From the NCBI GenBank assembly GCA_964551875.1, contig CAZKEV010000005.1, positions 10,386-74,385 of the forward strand: a DNA stretch of 64,000 nt, given 5' to 3'. Of the stretch, positions 1 to 10,197 are shown one piece after another. The DNA is from JACTUA01 sp964551875 (GTDB lineage: Archaea; Halobacteriota; Methanomicrobia; Methanomicrobiales; JACTUA01). The translations under genes and the position numbers were made by a program. The notes beneath the pieces were generated by a model that saw only the letters and a list, made by a program, of their open reading frames with translations, made no database searches and had not been told where the DNA came from. Position 1 is the first letter of the stretch, and every line of letters starts with the position of its first letter.

Positions 1-3000
1 GAGGAGGCGCTTGCCTCCCTGGATACCGCCATCACCCTCCGCCCCGGTGACACGGCATCCTGGAACCTGAAGGGACCCATCCTCCGCCACCTCGGCCGGC
101 CGGGGGAGTCAGTGGAGGCCTTCCGGAAGGTAATCGGGGGGGATCCCCGCAGCACCCGGGCATGGTTCCAGCTCGGGGAGGCCCTCTACGAACTCGGCCG
201 GTACGGGGAGGCGGCCGATGCCGCAGAGAAGGCCCTGGAGCTGGACCCGGCCCTCACCCAGGCATGGTTCACGAGAGGGATGGCCTTCAACCGCCTCGGG
301 AGGTACGGGGAGGCGATCGATGCCTTCCGGAAGGTCGTCGGGCAGGACCCAAGCCATGGCCTCGCCTGGTACAACATGGGATGGGCCGAGCGGGAGCTGC
401 GCCTCTACGGGGAGGCCGTTGACGCCTTTGACGAGGCTATCCGGGTCGACGCCAGGGACGCCGGCTCCTGGTACAACCGGGGCCTCGCCCTCAACGAGAT
501 GGGGAGGTTCGGCGACGCGGTCTCGTCCTTAGACCAGGTCACCACCATCGAGCCCGGGAACGCCTCCGCATGGTTCAGGAAGGCGCTCGCCCTCTCCTCC
601 CTCGGGAGGGACGAGGAGGCCGCCGATGCCCTTGACCGGGTGATCCAGCTCGACCCGGAGAACCATGAGCCATGGTACCGCCTGGGGGAGATCTTCCTCA
701 AGCTCGGAGGGCACGACGAGGCCCTTGTCTGCCTGGACCGCGCCCTCCAGATCAGCCCCGAGTACCACCCTGCCTGGTTCCTCAGGGGCGAGGTCCTCTT
801 TGCCATGAAACGCTTCATTGAGGCTGCTGAGGCGTACAGCCGTGTCCTCGCCCACGAGGACGGGGAACCCCGGGCCTGGCTCAGGAAGGGACTTGCCCTC
901 CGGGAGCTCGAGGATGACGACGGGGCTGCCCAGGCCCTGGAGCGCTACCTCCTCATCGAGCCCGGTTCTGCCGAGGCATGGTACCAGAAGGGCCTCTCCC
1001 TGGAGAGGAAGGGGAAGTACGCCACGGCGGCAGAGGCGTTCGGGAAAGCCCTCGAGATCGAGCCAGGAAGGGTCGATGCATGGTACCACAAGGGCCTCTC
1101 CCTGGTCGGGCTCGGGAACTACGAGGAGGGGACCCTCGCATTCCAGGAGGGGCTCAGGTTCGAACCCGGAAACGCCATGGCCTGGTACAGCCTGGGCATG
1201 GCCCAGGAGCAGACGAAGCGCTTCGTAAAAGCGATGGACTCCTTTGCCCGTGCGCTCCAGATCCAGCCCAAGAACCTCCCTGCCTGGTACCACCGGGGGA
1301 TCTGCGAGGAGGAGGAGGGGTTCTACAGCGATGCGGTCTTCTCCTTTGAAAAAGCCCTCGAGATCGAGCCCAAGGACGTGGATGCCTGGTACCACAAGGG
1401 CATCTGCCTCGCGAAGGCCGGGCGGCACCAGGAGGCGGTGAGTGCCTTCGGGAACGCCCTCCTCCATGACCCCGAGAACCCGCAGGCCTGGTTCCACCAG
1501 GGCCTCTCCCTCCTCGAGACAGGGGAGCATTCCGGGGCGGTCGCCTCCTTTGACCGGGCGCTGGGCCTGGATGACCGGAACCCGGTGTTCTGGTACGAGA
1601 AAGGGGTTGCCCTGAAGAGCCTGGGACGGGGCCAGGAGGCCCTTGAGGCCTTCGGGAGGTCCCTTGACCTGGACCCGGACAGGAAGGAGGGATGGAAGCA
1701 CCGGGGTACGATCCTCTTCGGGATGAGGTCCCTGGATGCAGCCCTCGAGGCCTTCGACCATGTCCTCCAGATCGACCCGAAGGATGGCGGTTCATGGTAC
1801 AACCGAGGCTGCATCCTCGGAGACCTCGGGGATGCAGAGGGTGCGGTGACCTCCTTTGACCGTGCCCTCGCCATTGATCCCGGGAACCCCCAGGCATGGA
1901 ACAACAAGGGGGCTATCCTCTTCCAGCTCGAGAGGAACGCGGACGCGGTCGATGCCTTTGATCACTCCCTCGAGATCGACGGGAAGAGCGCGGGGACCTG
2001 GTTCAACCGGGGGCTTGCCCTGATGGAGCTCGGAGAGGACGAGGCGGCCATCGAGTCCTTTGCCCGGACCCTCGACCTGGACCCGGGGAATGCAGAGGCA
2101 TGGTTCCAGAAGGGGAAGGGGCTCGAGCGGTCCGGGAAACCCGCAGAGGCCGTCGAGGCCGTGGACGAGGCGCTCCGGAGGTTGCCCGGCCATGGCCCGG
2201 CCTGGTTCGTGCGCGGGCTCGCCCTGGAACGCCTCCAGCGGTTCGACGAGGCGGTAAACGCTTTTGACCGGTCCCTCGCAGCGGATCCCGACAGCCCCGA
2301 TGCCTTCTACCACCAGGGGCTTGCGCTCCATGCCCTCGGCATGCACCACGAGGCCGTTGAGGTCTTCACCCGGGCGGCTGATCTCGATCCGGGATCGGCA
2401 GGGATCTGGTACCACGACGGGCTCGCGCTCCACACCCTGGGGAGGCTGGAAGAGGCGATCGCCGCCTTTGACCGGTCCCTCGCTCTCCAGCCAGCTGCAC
2501 CGGATGCATGGTATTACCGGGGCATCGCCCTCTCTCCCCTCAGGCGGCATGCCGAGGCGCTGGAGTCCTTCGAGAAGGGCCTTGCCATCCAGGGGAGGGA
2601 CGGGAGACTCTGGCACGGGAAAGGGGTCTCGCTCGCGGAACTGGGCAGGAACGAGGAGGCGGCCCAGGCGCTGGGTGTCGCGGTTGAGATCGATCCCGCT
2701 GACGAACGGGGCTGGTTCACGATGGGGATCTCCCTCCACCGGCTCGAACGGTATGCGGATTCCATCCCCGCCTTCGAGCGCGCTGTTGCCCTGGACCCGG
2801 CGAACCTGGAGGCATGGCTCCTCCTGGGTTTTGATCTCCATGAACTGGGCCGGAATGAGGAGGCCGCCAGTGCAGCCGACGGTGCACGGAAGACCGATCC
2901 CGGGAACCCCCGGGCATGGACTCTCCTCGGCATCGCCCAGAAGGATCTCGGCAGGTACGGGGAGGCCCTGGAGTCCCTGAACCATGTCATCGCCCTCTCC

Positions 3001-6000
3001 CCGAACGATTCCGAGGGCTGGTTCGAGAAGGGGATGGTCGAGGAGCACCTCGGGAGGGAGCAGGATGCCGTTGCCTCCCTCGCGAAGTCCCTCGAGCTGG
3101 AGCCCTCCCACCCGGGAGCGCTCTTTGAGAGCGGGAGGATCCTGTCCCGTGCGGGATCGCATGACGAGGCAATAGAGTACTTCAGGAGGCTGGTCCGGCT
3201 CGATCCTGCCAACGGTGAGGCATGGTACTGGATGGGAATGAGCCTCTCCCTTGTCGGGGACGCGGACGAGGCCCTGGAGGCGTTCGAGAAGACTCTGAAG
3301 CGCGATCCCAACCACGGACCCGCCTGGTACAACAAGGGATGCATCTTAAACAGCCTCGGCCGTCTTGAGGAGGCTGTCGCCGCCTTTGACCGGGCGCTCT
3401 CCATCGATCCGAATGATGCGCAGGCCTGGAACAACAAGGGGGGGACCCTTCTCGGTCTCGGGCGCTCCACGGAGGCCGCGGAGGCATTCCGGCATGTGGT
3501 GACCACGACCCCGGGCCATAGGCCGGCCTGGTACAATCTTGGCCTTGCAGAGATGGAGCTCGGGAACCATGCCCTGGCAGCCGAGGCCTTCGAGAAAGCT
3601 CTCGATATCGACCCGGCCTTCGTCGAGGGGTGGTACCAGCGGGGGGTAGCCCATGAGAAGCTCGGGCAGTATGCCGAGGCCGTCGGCTGCTATGACAGGG
3701 CCATCGCTCTCTCCCCCGACGACAGCCCGACATGGTTCCGCCGGGGGGTTACCCTCGCGGCGCTCGGGAAGAGGAGCGAAGCTATCGAGTCCCTGGAGCG
3801 GGCGGTCGCGCTCGACCCCGAGGATGCCGAGGGCTGGTTCCAGATGGGCCTCGTCTTCATGGGGAGAGAGACCTATGACCGGGCCCTCGAGTCCTTCACC
3901 CGGGCCCTCGAGCTCCGGCTGGAGGACGGGAGGGTCTGGAACGAGTGCGGCCTCGCCCTCGAGGGGCTGGAGCACCACGAGGATGCTCTCGCGGCGTTCC
4001 GGAGGTCAGTGGAGTTCGATCCGGCGAATACCGGGGCATGGTATCACCGCGGCCTCATGGAGGCCCGGCTCGATCGGCCCCGGGATGCCATCGCATCCTT
4101 TGACCAGTCCATCACCCGGGACGAGGGGCACGGACCATCCCACTACGGGAAGGGGATGGCGCTTCTTACTCTCGGAGAGCCTGAAGAGGCGGCCCGATCC
4201 CTCTCGCGGGCCATCGAGCTCGATCCCGATAATGCCGATGCCCGGTTCAGGAAGGGGATCGCCCTCGCAGCCACCGGGCGATACGAGGAGGCCATCTCTG
4301 CCTTCGACGATGTCCTCTCCCTCGACCCGTCCCATGGACTGGCATGGCTCGCGAAGGGGACCACCCTCGCGCACCTGGGGAGGTACGAGGGGGCGGTGGC
4401 AGCCTTTGACCGGGCCATCGACCTGGAACCCCTGAGCGTTCCTGTGCACATCTCGCTCGGGAAGGCCCTCATGAGCCTCGGGCGCCATGAGGAGGCGGTG
4501 AGGGCCTTCGAGCGGGGGCTCCTCATCAGCCCCCACCATGCCGGCCTCTGGATGCTCAAGGGGACCTGCGAGAAGGAGCTCGGGAAGTTCGCAAACGCCT
4601 CCGCATCCTTCGGGGAGGCCATCGGGCTCGAGCCCGGGAACCCCGAGCCATGGTACCACCTGGGCCTCACCCTCGAGAAGGCAGGCAGGCCCGAGGATGC
4701 CCTCAACGCCCTGGAGGGGTTCCTGACCCTGATCCCGGAGAGCCAGGAGGTCTGGATGAAGACAGGGGATCTCCTCACCACCCTTGGCCGCCATCCCGAC
4801 GCAGTGGAGGCATTCGGGAAAGCGACCGGCCTCGCCCCCGAGAGGGCCCCCCCGTGGTCCCGGTACGGAGAGGCCCTCCTTGCCGTCTCGCGGTACAGGG
4901 ATGCAACAGAGGCCTACAGCAGGTCCCTCTCTCTCGATCCCGCCGATCCCCGGGCATGGTTCCACCGCGGGCTTGCCCTGGCCGGGAGCGGTGATGAGAG
5001 CGGGGCGGTGGAGGCCTTCTCCCGCTCCCTCGAACTGGACGGGAAACAGGCAGACGCATGGAACGGCAGGGGAAGGAGCCTCGCACGGCTGGGCAGGACG
5101 GAGGAGGCGATCGCTGCCTTTGCCCGCGCCCTCGATCTTAACCCCGCCCTTACGGACGCCCGCCAGGGCCAGGGGGAGGCCCTTCTTGCTCTCGGGAGAC
5201 ACGAAGAGGCCGGGACGGCCCTCGAAGAGGTTCTCCGCAGCGAACCCGCGAATGCCGCCGCATGGCGGGGACTCTCCCGGGTGAAGAAAGCACTCCAGAA
5301 GCTCCCCGATGCGATGGTGGCCATCGAGAAAGCCCTCGAGATCGACGGTGGGGTCGCCTCCGCCTGGGCCGAGAAGGGTGCCCTCGAGGAAGCCCTCGGG
5401 GAGAACGCCCGTGCGGTGGAGGCCTTCAGGACCGCCCTCTCCCTCAATCCTGAGGAGCCGGAGCTCTGGTCAGGCCTGGGGAGGGCCGAGCTCTCCCTCC
5501 AGCATCACCGCGAGGCCGCCGAGGCCTTTGGCGAGAGCCTGCAGCGCTCCCCCGAGGACGCCCATGCATGGTTCCACTTCGGGGAGGTGCTCCTCCTCCT
5601 CGATCACCTCGAGGATGCCTACGATGCCTTCAGGAAGAGCGCCGATATCCGGCCGGACCTGGCCCGGTCCTGGCACTGCCAGGGCCTCGCCCTCACGCGG
5701 CTGGTCCGGATGAACGAGGCGATCGAGGCCTTCGATCGCGCCCTGGAGATAGACCCGCAGGATGCCGAGTCCTGGTTTGCACGGGGCATCGCCCTCTATG
5801 ACCTCGGGGTGTACGAGGAATCGGTCGAGTCCTTCGAGAGGACCCTTGCCCTCCGCGGGGAGATGGGCGAGGCATGGTTCCGGATGGGGCTTGCCCACGA
5901 AGCCCGGTCGGACCATGCCGGGGCCGAGAGGGCTTTTGCCCGCTTGACCGAGCTCTCGCCCGGGAACGGGGACGCCCGTTACCACCGCGCCATCGCCCTC

Positions 6001-8838
6001 ATGGCCCTCGGCAGGGATGCCGAGGCACTCGAGAGCCTTGAACAGGCACTGGAGATCGATCTGGATCATGTGGATGCATGGTACCGGAAGGGGCTCGTCC
6101 TCGCAGGACTGGATCGGATGGAGGAGGCGATACCGGCCTTTGACTCCGCCATCCGCATATCCCCCGAGCATGGCGGCGCATGGTTCCAGAAGGGGCTTGC
6201 CCATGAGTCCATCGGGAAGAAGGAGGAGGCGGCCGGATGTTACGAGATGGCCGTCAGGTTCGATCCAGGCCTCGGGCCGGGCTGGCTGCACCGCGGCGGG
6301 GTGCTCATCTCCCTCGGCAGGCTCGAGGAAGGGCTCGCTGCCCTTGACCATGCCCTTGCCGTCGACCCCGGGAACGGGGATGCCCTCCTCTCCCGGGCGG
6401 GGGTTCTCGCCGACCTCGGGAGGCCCGGGGAAGCCCTCGAGGCTTTCGACAGGGCCCTCGAGAAGAGCCCCGGGAACCAGGAAGCCTATGTCAGGAAGGG
6501 GCTCCTCCTCGTCTCCCTCTCCCGGCCCGAAGAGGCCCTGGGGGCCTTCCTCCAGGCTATCGATGTGGACGAGGCGAACGCCGGTGCCTGGTACCAGAAG
6601 GGGGTTGTCCTCGCAGGGTTGGGGAGGTTCGACGAGGCGGTGGAGGCGTACGAGAGGTCCCTCGCCCTGGACCCCGGGAACCCTGAAGGCCTCCTTTCGC
6701 GGGGGGTCACCCTCCTCTCGCTCGCGAGGATACCCGAAGCCATCTCCAGCCTCGAGAAGGCAGCAGCAATGGCAGGGGACGATGCAGGCACCTGGTTCAG
6801 CCTCGGTGCAGCCCAGCTCCGGGCAGGGAGGTTTGATGAAGCCTCCGCCTCCCTCGACCGGTCCCTGGCCATCGATCCCGAAAACCCGCTCGCATGGTGC
6901 CACCGGGGTGCAGCCCTCATCCACCTCGGCCGGCTGGAGGAATCCCTCTCTGCCTTCGGGAGATCTCTCGCCAGGGACGAGGGCCTTGAGGCGGCATGGT
7001 TCCACCTCGGGATCGCCCAGGAAGGTCTCACCCGGTATGAAGATGCCGTCGAGTCCTTCCGGAGGGCACTCAAGATCAATGCCCGGAACGGCGACGCGTG
7101 GTACCATGCAGGAGGGGCTCTCTACCATCTCGGCAGGACCGACGAAGCCCTCCGGGCCTTCGACCGTTCCACGAAGCTCAGCCCCCGGGACCCGAGGCCC
7201 CGGTACAACCAGGGGTGCATCCTCTCCGAGAGGGGTGAGTTCGCACCTGCGGTCGAGGCCTTCGATCGGGCACTGGAAGCCGATCCCCGTTTCGCGGCAG
7301 CCCTGAACAACCGCGGGAGCGCCCTCTTTGAGCTCGGCAGGTACGAGGAGGCGGAGTCCTCCTTTGAGCGGTCCCTCTCCATCGAACCCGGCAACCCCTC
7401 CACCTGGCACAACAAGGCCCTCATCCAGAAGCAGCGGGGGGCAAATGACCTCGCCCTGGAATCCCTCCTCCACGTGCTCGAACTCGACCCTGCTCATAAT
7501 GGCGCACGGCACACCCAGGGAGCCATTCTCCACACCCTCGGGCGGAACGGGGAAGCTCTCGGTGCCTACGACCTGGCCATCGACCTGGATCCCACTATAG
7601 AGCATGTCTGGTACGAGAGGGGTGTCGTCCTGGAGGAGCTGGGCAGGCCCGATGAGGCGATCCAGTCCTTCGAGCGGGCTTGCGGGATCGACCCCGTTGA
7701 CAGCCGCGCCTGGTACCGCATCGGGTCTCTCCTCGAGGTGCGGGGGCGCCACGGAGACGCTGGGGCTGCCCTGGAGAAGGCCCTCGGGATAGACCCGTCC
7801 AACACCGACGCGTGGTACCGGCTCGGGCTCACCCTGAGGGGCCCTGGGCACGAGGAGGAGGCTATCGCGGCCTTTGACCATGCCCTCTCGCTTGAGCCCC
7901 GCCACCAGGGCGCCTGGTACAACCGCGGGCTCGCCCTCTTCTCCCTCGCAAGGTTCGTGGAGTCCATCACCTCCTTTGAACGGGCCCTGGAGGTCGATCC
8001 AGCGGATGCAGGTGCCTGGCATAACCGGGGATATGCCTACATGGCCATCAGGAGCCATGCCGAGGCGCTCGCGTCCTTCGAGAAGGCCCTGGAGATAGAC
8101 ACGGAGAACCCGCTCTCCTTGACCTACCGTGGCCTCGCCCTCGAGATGCTCGGGAGAAAGGAGGAGGCCTTCCTCTCTTACCAGAAGGCCCTCGAGAGGG
8201 ATCCCGAAAACAGGATCGCGCTTTCGAACCGGGCCTGGGCATTCCACGGGGAGAAGAAGCTCGACCTCGCCCTCGCGGACTTCGAGAAGATCCTGGCAAA
8301 GGATCCCGGGTATCCAGCCGCCTGGCTGGGGAAGGGCGCCGTCCTCGATGCACAGGGGAAGGCAGAAGAGGCCCTCAGGGCCTATGACCGGGCGGTGGAG
8401 ACCGGCCCCGGCGATGCCCAGGCGTGGAACAGCCGGGGCGGGCTCCTCTACCGTATGGGGAGGATCCCTGAGGCTATCCATTCCTTCGAGACCGCCGTCG
8501 AGCTCGACCCCCTCCTTGAGGGGGCATGGTACAACCTGGCAGCGGTCAAGGGCGGCCAGGGCAGACACGAGGAAGCCCTCCTTGCGGTCGAGAAGGCCCT
8601 CCAGATCAACCCGGACGATGCACTTGCCTGGAACAACAAGGGAGGGGCCCTCTTCCAGCTGGGCAGGTACGAGGAAGCGCTCTCCTGCTTCGAGCGGGCC
8701 ATCGCCCTCAACCCCGGGTATGCCTCACCATGGATGAACAAGGGTTCCTGCCTGGAGAAGCTCAAGCGAAAACGCGAGGCAAAGGCGGCCTTGAAGAAGG
8801 CAAAGGAGCTGGATCCTTCGCTGGGTGAGGACTCGTGA
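1..8838 (+). CDS. Giant tetratricopeptide-repeat protein (5' end outside window)
   Basis: The reading frame is open from base 1, so the GTG at 112 is internal and the gene begins upstream of the window. The visible 2945 codons are an almost unbroken run of 34-residue TPR units, about 85 of them. Most share the pattern (D)AWYxxGxxLxxLGRxxEAxxAFxxALxxDPxN, with Trp-Tyr or Trp-Phe at the start of helix A and DP before the next unit. No signal peptide, membrane segment or catalytic domain is visible; any would have to lie in the missing N-terminus. The C-terminus ends in a Lys/Arg-rich helix (8758-8835) followed by DPSLGEDS. TPR arrays are protein-binding scaffolds that form superhelices; the partner is unknown. 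The strong similarity between units suggests growth by unequal recombination. The stop codon (8836-8838) overlaps a GTG that opens the downstream micro-ORF array. Confidence 0.93.
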   Translation, partial: EEALASLDTAITLRPGDTASWNLKGPILRHLGRPGESVEAFRKVIGGDPRSTRAWFQLGEALYELGRYGEAADAAEKALELDPALTQAWFTRGMAFNRLGRYGEAIDAFRKVVGQDPSHGLAWYNMGWAERELRLYGEAVDAFDEAIRVDARDAGSWYNRGLALNEMGRFGDAVSSLDQVTTIEPGNASAWFRKALALSSLGRDEEAADALDRVIQLDPENHEPWYRLGEIFLKLGGHDEALVCLDRALQISPEYHPAWFLRGEVLFAMKRFIEAAEAYSRVLAHEDGEPRAWLRKGLALRELEDDDGAAQALERYLLIEPGSAEAWYQKGLSLERKGKYATAAEAFGKALEIEPGRVDAWYHKGLSLVGLGNYEEGTLAFQEGLRFEPGNAMAWYSLGMAQEQTKRFVKAMDSFARALQIQPKNLPAWYHRGICEEEEGFYSDAVFSFEKALEIEPKDVDAWYHKGICLAKAGRHQEAVSAFGNALLHDPENPQAWFHQGLSLLETGEHSGAVASFDRALGLDDRNPVFWYEKGVALKSLGRGQEALEAFGRSLDLDPDRKEGWKHRGTILFGMRSLDAALEAFDHVLQIDPKDGGSWYNRGCILGDLGDAEGAVTSFDRALAIDPGNPQAWNNKGAILFQLERNADAVDAFDHSLEIDGKSAGTWFNRGLALMELGEDEAAIESFARTLDLDPGNAEAWFQKGKGLERSGKPAEAVEAVDEALRRLPGHGPAWFVRGLALERLQRFDEAVNAFDRSLAADPDSPDAFYHQGLALHALGMHHEAVEVFTRAADLDPGSAGIWYHDGLALHTLGRLEEAIAAFDRSLALQPAAPDAWYYRGIALSPLRRHAEALESFEKGLAIQGRDGRLWHGKGVSLAELGRNEEAAQALGVAVEIDPADERGWFTMGISLHRLERYADSIPAFERAVALDPANLEAWLLLGFDLHELGRNEEAASAADGARKTDPGNPRAWTLLGIAQKDLGRYGEALESLNHVIALSPNDSEGWFEKGMVEEHLGREQDAVASLAKSLELEPSHPGALFESGRILSRAGSHDEAIEYFRRLVRLDPANGEAWYWMGMSLSLVGDADEALEAFEKTLKRDPNHGPAWYNKGCILNSLGRLEEAVAAFDRALSIDPNDAQAWNNKGGTLLGLGRSTEAAEAFRHVVTTTPGHRPAWYNLGLAEMELGNHALAAEAFEKALDIDPAFVEGWYQRGVAHEKLGQYAEAVGCYDRAIALSPDDSPTWFRRGVTLAALGKRSEAIESLERAVALDPEDAEGWFQMGLVFMGRETYDRALESFTRALELRLEDGRVWNECGLALEGLEHHEDALAAFRRSVEFDPANTGAWYHRGLMEARLDRPRDAIASFDQSITRDEGHGPSHYGKGMALLTLGEPEEAARSLSRAIELDPDNADARFRKGIALAATGRYEEAISAFDDVLSLDPSHGLAWLAKGTTLAHLGRYEGAVAAFDRAIDLEPLSVPVHISLGKALMSLGRHEEAVRAFERGLLISPHHAGLWMLKGTCEKELGKFANASASFGEAIGLEPGNPEPWYHLGLTLEKAGRPEDALNALEGFLTLIPESQEVWMKTGDLLTTLGRHPDAVEAFGKATGLAPERAPPWSRYGEALLAVSRYRDATEAYSRSLSLDPADPRAWFHRGLALAGSGDESGAVEAFSRSLELDGKQADAWNGRGRSLARLGRTEEAIAAFARALDLNPALTDARQGQGEALLALGRHEEAGTALEEVLRSEPANAAAWRGLSRVKKALQKLPDAMVAIEKALEIDGGVASAWAEKGALEEALGENARAVEAFRTALSLNPEEPELWSGLGRAELSLQHHREAAEAFGESLQRSPEDAHAWFHFGEVLLLLDHLEDAYDAFRKSADIRPDLARSWHCQGLALTRLVRMNEAIEAFDRALEIDPQDAESWFARGIALYDLGVYEESVESFERTLALRGEMGEAWFRMGLAHEARSDHAGAERAFARLTELSPGNGDARYHRAIALMALGRDAEALESLEQALEIDLDHVDAWYRKGLVLAGLDRMEEAIPAFDSAIRISPEHGGAWFQKGLAHESIGKKEEAAGCYEMAVRFDPGLGPGWLHRGGVLISLGRLEEGLAALDHALAVDPGNGDALLSRAGVLADLGRPGEALEAFDRALEKSPGNQEAYVRKGLLLVSLSRPEEALGAFLQAIDVDEANAGAWYQKGVVLAGLGRFDEAVEAYERSLALDPGNPEGLLSRGVTLLSLARIPEAISSLEKAAAMAGDDAGTWFSLGAAQLRAGRFDEASASLDRSLAIDPENPLAWCHRGAALIHLGRLEESLSAFGRSLARDEGLEAAWFHLGIAQEGLTRYEDAVESFRRALKINARNGDAWYHAGGALYHLGRTDEALRAFDRSTKLSPRDPRPRYNQGCILSERGEFAPAVEAFDRALEADPRFAAALNNRGSALFELGRYEEAESSFERSLSIEPGNPSTWHNKALIQKQRGANDLALESLLHVLELDPAHNGARHTQGAILHTLGRNGEALGAYDLAIDLDPTIEHVWYERGVVLEELGRPDEAIQSFERACGIDPVDSRAWYRIGSLLEVRGRHGDAGAALEKALGIDPSNTDAWYRLGLTLRGPGHEEEAIAAFDHALSLEPRHQGAWYNRGLALFSLARFVESITSFERALEVDPADAGAWHNRGYAYMAIRSHAEALASFEKALEIDTENPLSLTYRGLALEMLGRKEEAFLSYQKALERDPENRIALSNRAWAFHGEKKLDLALADFEKILAKDPGYPAAWLGKGAVLDAQGKAEEALRAYDRAVETGPGDAQAWNSRGGLLYRMGRIPEAIHSFETAVELDPLLEGAWYNLAAVKGGQGRHEEALLAVEKALQINPDDALAWNNKGGALFQLGRYEEALSCFERAIALNPGYASPWMNKGSCLEKLKRKREAKAALKKAKELDPSLGEDS

Positions 8839-9458
8839 AACTCAAGAGGAAGCGGAAACAGAAGGCGGCCTTGAGAAAGGCAAAGGAGCTCGATCCCTCC
8901 CTGGGGGAGCGCTTGTGAAACTCAACGGGAAGTGGAAACAGAAGGCGGCCTTGAGAAAGGCGAAGGAGCTGGATCCCTCGCTGGGTGAGCACTCGTGAAA
9001 CTCAACGGGAAGTGGAAACAAAAGGCGGCCTTGAGAAAGGCGAAGNNNNNNNNNNNNNNNNNNNNNNNNNNNNNNNNNNNNNNNNNNNNNNNNNNNNNNN
9101 NNNNNNNNNNNNNNNNNNNNNNNNNNNNNNNNNNNNNNNNNNNNNGAAACAAAAGGCGGCCTTGAGAAAGGCGAAGGAGCTGGATCCCTCGCTGGGTGAG
9201 GACTCGTGAAACTCAACGGGAAGTGGAAACAAAAGGCGGCCTTGAGAAAGGCGAAGGAGCTGGATCCCTCGCTGGGTGAGGACTCGTGAAACTCAACGGG
9301 AAGTGGAAACAAAAGGCGGCCTTGAGAAAGGCGAAGGAGCTGGATCCCTCGCTGGGTGAGCACTCGTGAAACTCAACGGGAAGTGGAAACAGAAGGCGGC
9401 CTTGAGAAAGGCGAAGGAGCTGGATCCCTCGCTGGGTGAGCCCGATGGGAAGCGGTGA
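8835..9458 (+). repeat. 80-bp tandem repeat derived from the 3' end of the TPR gene, forming GTGA-linked micro-ORFs
   Basis: At least six copies are recognisable, interrupted by the N gap. The stop codons that close successive units lie at 8836, 8916, 8996, then 9207, 9287 and 9367, so the period is exactly 80 bp. Each unit copies the last 26 codons of the TPR gene plus its stop. Within each unit GTG overlaps the preceding TGA (GTGA), opening a 27-codon ORF (for example 8835-8918, 8915-8998, 9206-9289, 9286-9369) that runs to the next TGA. 84 nt minus the 4-nt overlap gives 80 bp. The last unit (9366-9458) reads into the start region of the next gene. The encoded peptide is basic (MKLNGKWKQKAALRKAKELD, then PSLGEHS). 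Whether any copy is translated is not known. Confidence 0.9.
9046..9145. other. Assembly gap (100 N) inside the 80-bp repeat
   Basis: A run of exactly 100 N, the conventional size for a gap of unknown length. It falls inside the 80-bp array, so the true number of repeat units is undetermined and the assembler probably broke on the repeat. Confidence 0.99.
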
Positions 9459-10197
9459 TGCCCGGGGGGCGCGGGGGGCGATAGACGGAGAAGAGAGTCC
9501 CACCGCCCCCGTTCACCGGCCGTATATCATCGTGAACATGGCGATGAGCGCCGACGGGAAGATTTCGTCCGTCGACAGGAGGCAGGTGAGGATCAGCGGG
9601 ACGGATGACCGCGCGAGGGTTGACCTCCTGAAGGCCGCGAGCGACGCGGTGATGGTCGGGATAGGTACAGTCCTTGCCGACAACCCGTCCCTCACCGTGA
9701 AGTCCGCGGATCTCCAGAAGGAGCGGGTCATGGAAGGAAAGGCAGAAAATCCGGTGAGGGTCATCATCGACAGCCAGGGCAGAACGCCCCTCACCGCAGA
9801 CGTCCTCCACAAGGGTGGCGGCGAGCGGATCATCGCAGTATCAGGGAAGGCTGGTAAGGATGCACCCGAACGGTACCGCGGCCTTGCCACGGTCATCGTC
9901 GCCGGCGAGGAGGAGGTGGACCTGCCCCTGCTCATGGCCCGGCTCCATGACATGGGGATAGAGAGGCTCATGGTGGAGGGCGGGGGGACCCTCATCGCAT
10001 CCCTCTTTCGCCACGGGCTCGTGGACGAGTTCTTCACCTTGGTCGGTAACCTCATCATCGGGGGGAAGGACGCCCCTACCCCCGTGGATGGCAGGGGCTT
10101 TCTCAATGACAACGAATTTGTGAGGCTGAGTCTCATGGATGTGGGAGAGGTTGGGGAAGGGGTGCTCCTGCGGTGGCGGGTGGAAAAGCGCCGGTAG
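9445..10197 (+). CDS. arfC: 2,5-diamino-6-(ribosylamino)-4(3H)-pyrimidinone 5'-phosphate reductase
   Basis: RibD C-terminal-like reductase of the archaeal type, expected to reduce the ribosyl side chain of the pyrimidinone phosphate with NAD(P)H, in the route to riboflavin and the deazaflavin of F420. The core begins at RPYIIVNMAMSADGK. ASDAVMVGIGTVLADNPSL and MVEGGGTLIASLF are the conserved substrate and cofactor loops. About 20 extra residues precede the core. ATG at 9445 is preferred because GGTGAG (9434-9439) sits just upstream; an in-frame GTG exists at 9436. Both candidate starts lie in the last copy of the 80-bp repeat, so this gene's initiation region was built from duplicated TPR-gene sequence. 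Its 3' end overlaps the next gene by 25 bp. Confidence 0.85.
   Translation: MGSGDARGARGAIDGEESPTAPVHRPYIIVNMAMSADGKISSVDRRQVRISGTDDRARVDLLKAASDAVMVGIGTVLADNPSLTVKSADLQKERVMEGKAENPVRVIIDSQGRTPLTADVLHKGGGERIIAVSGKAGKDAPERYRGLATVIVAGEEEVDLPLLMARLHDMGIERLMVEGGGTLIASLFRHGLVDEFFTLVGNLIIGGKDAPTPVDGRGFLNDNEFVRLSLMDVGEVGEGVLLRWRVEKRR

Noticed and set aside
529..1761. 410-codon minus frame
   Set aside because: Another shadow of the TPR gene; no start signal and no family.
5470..8568. 1032-codon frame on the minus strand
   Set aside because: It is the antisense shadow of the periodic TPR gene, which has no stops on that frame because of codon bias; its translation is Pro/Gly/Glu-rich with no domain.
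8842..9363. Minus-strand repeat ORFs rich in Phe, Pro, Ser
   Set aside because: They are the reverse complement of the 80-bp array, and run through the N gap.
8835..9458. CRISPR-like array
   Set aside because: The copies are head to tail with no spacers and are derived from coding sequence.
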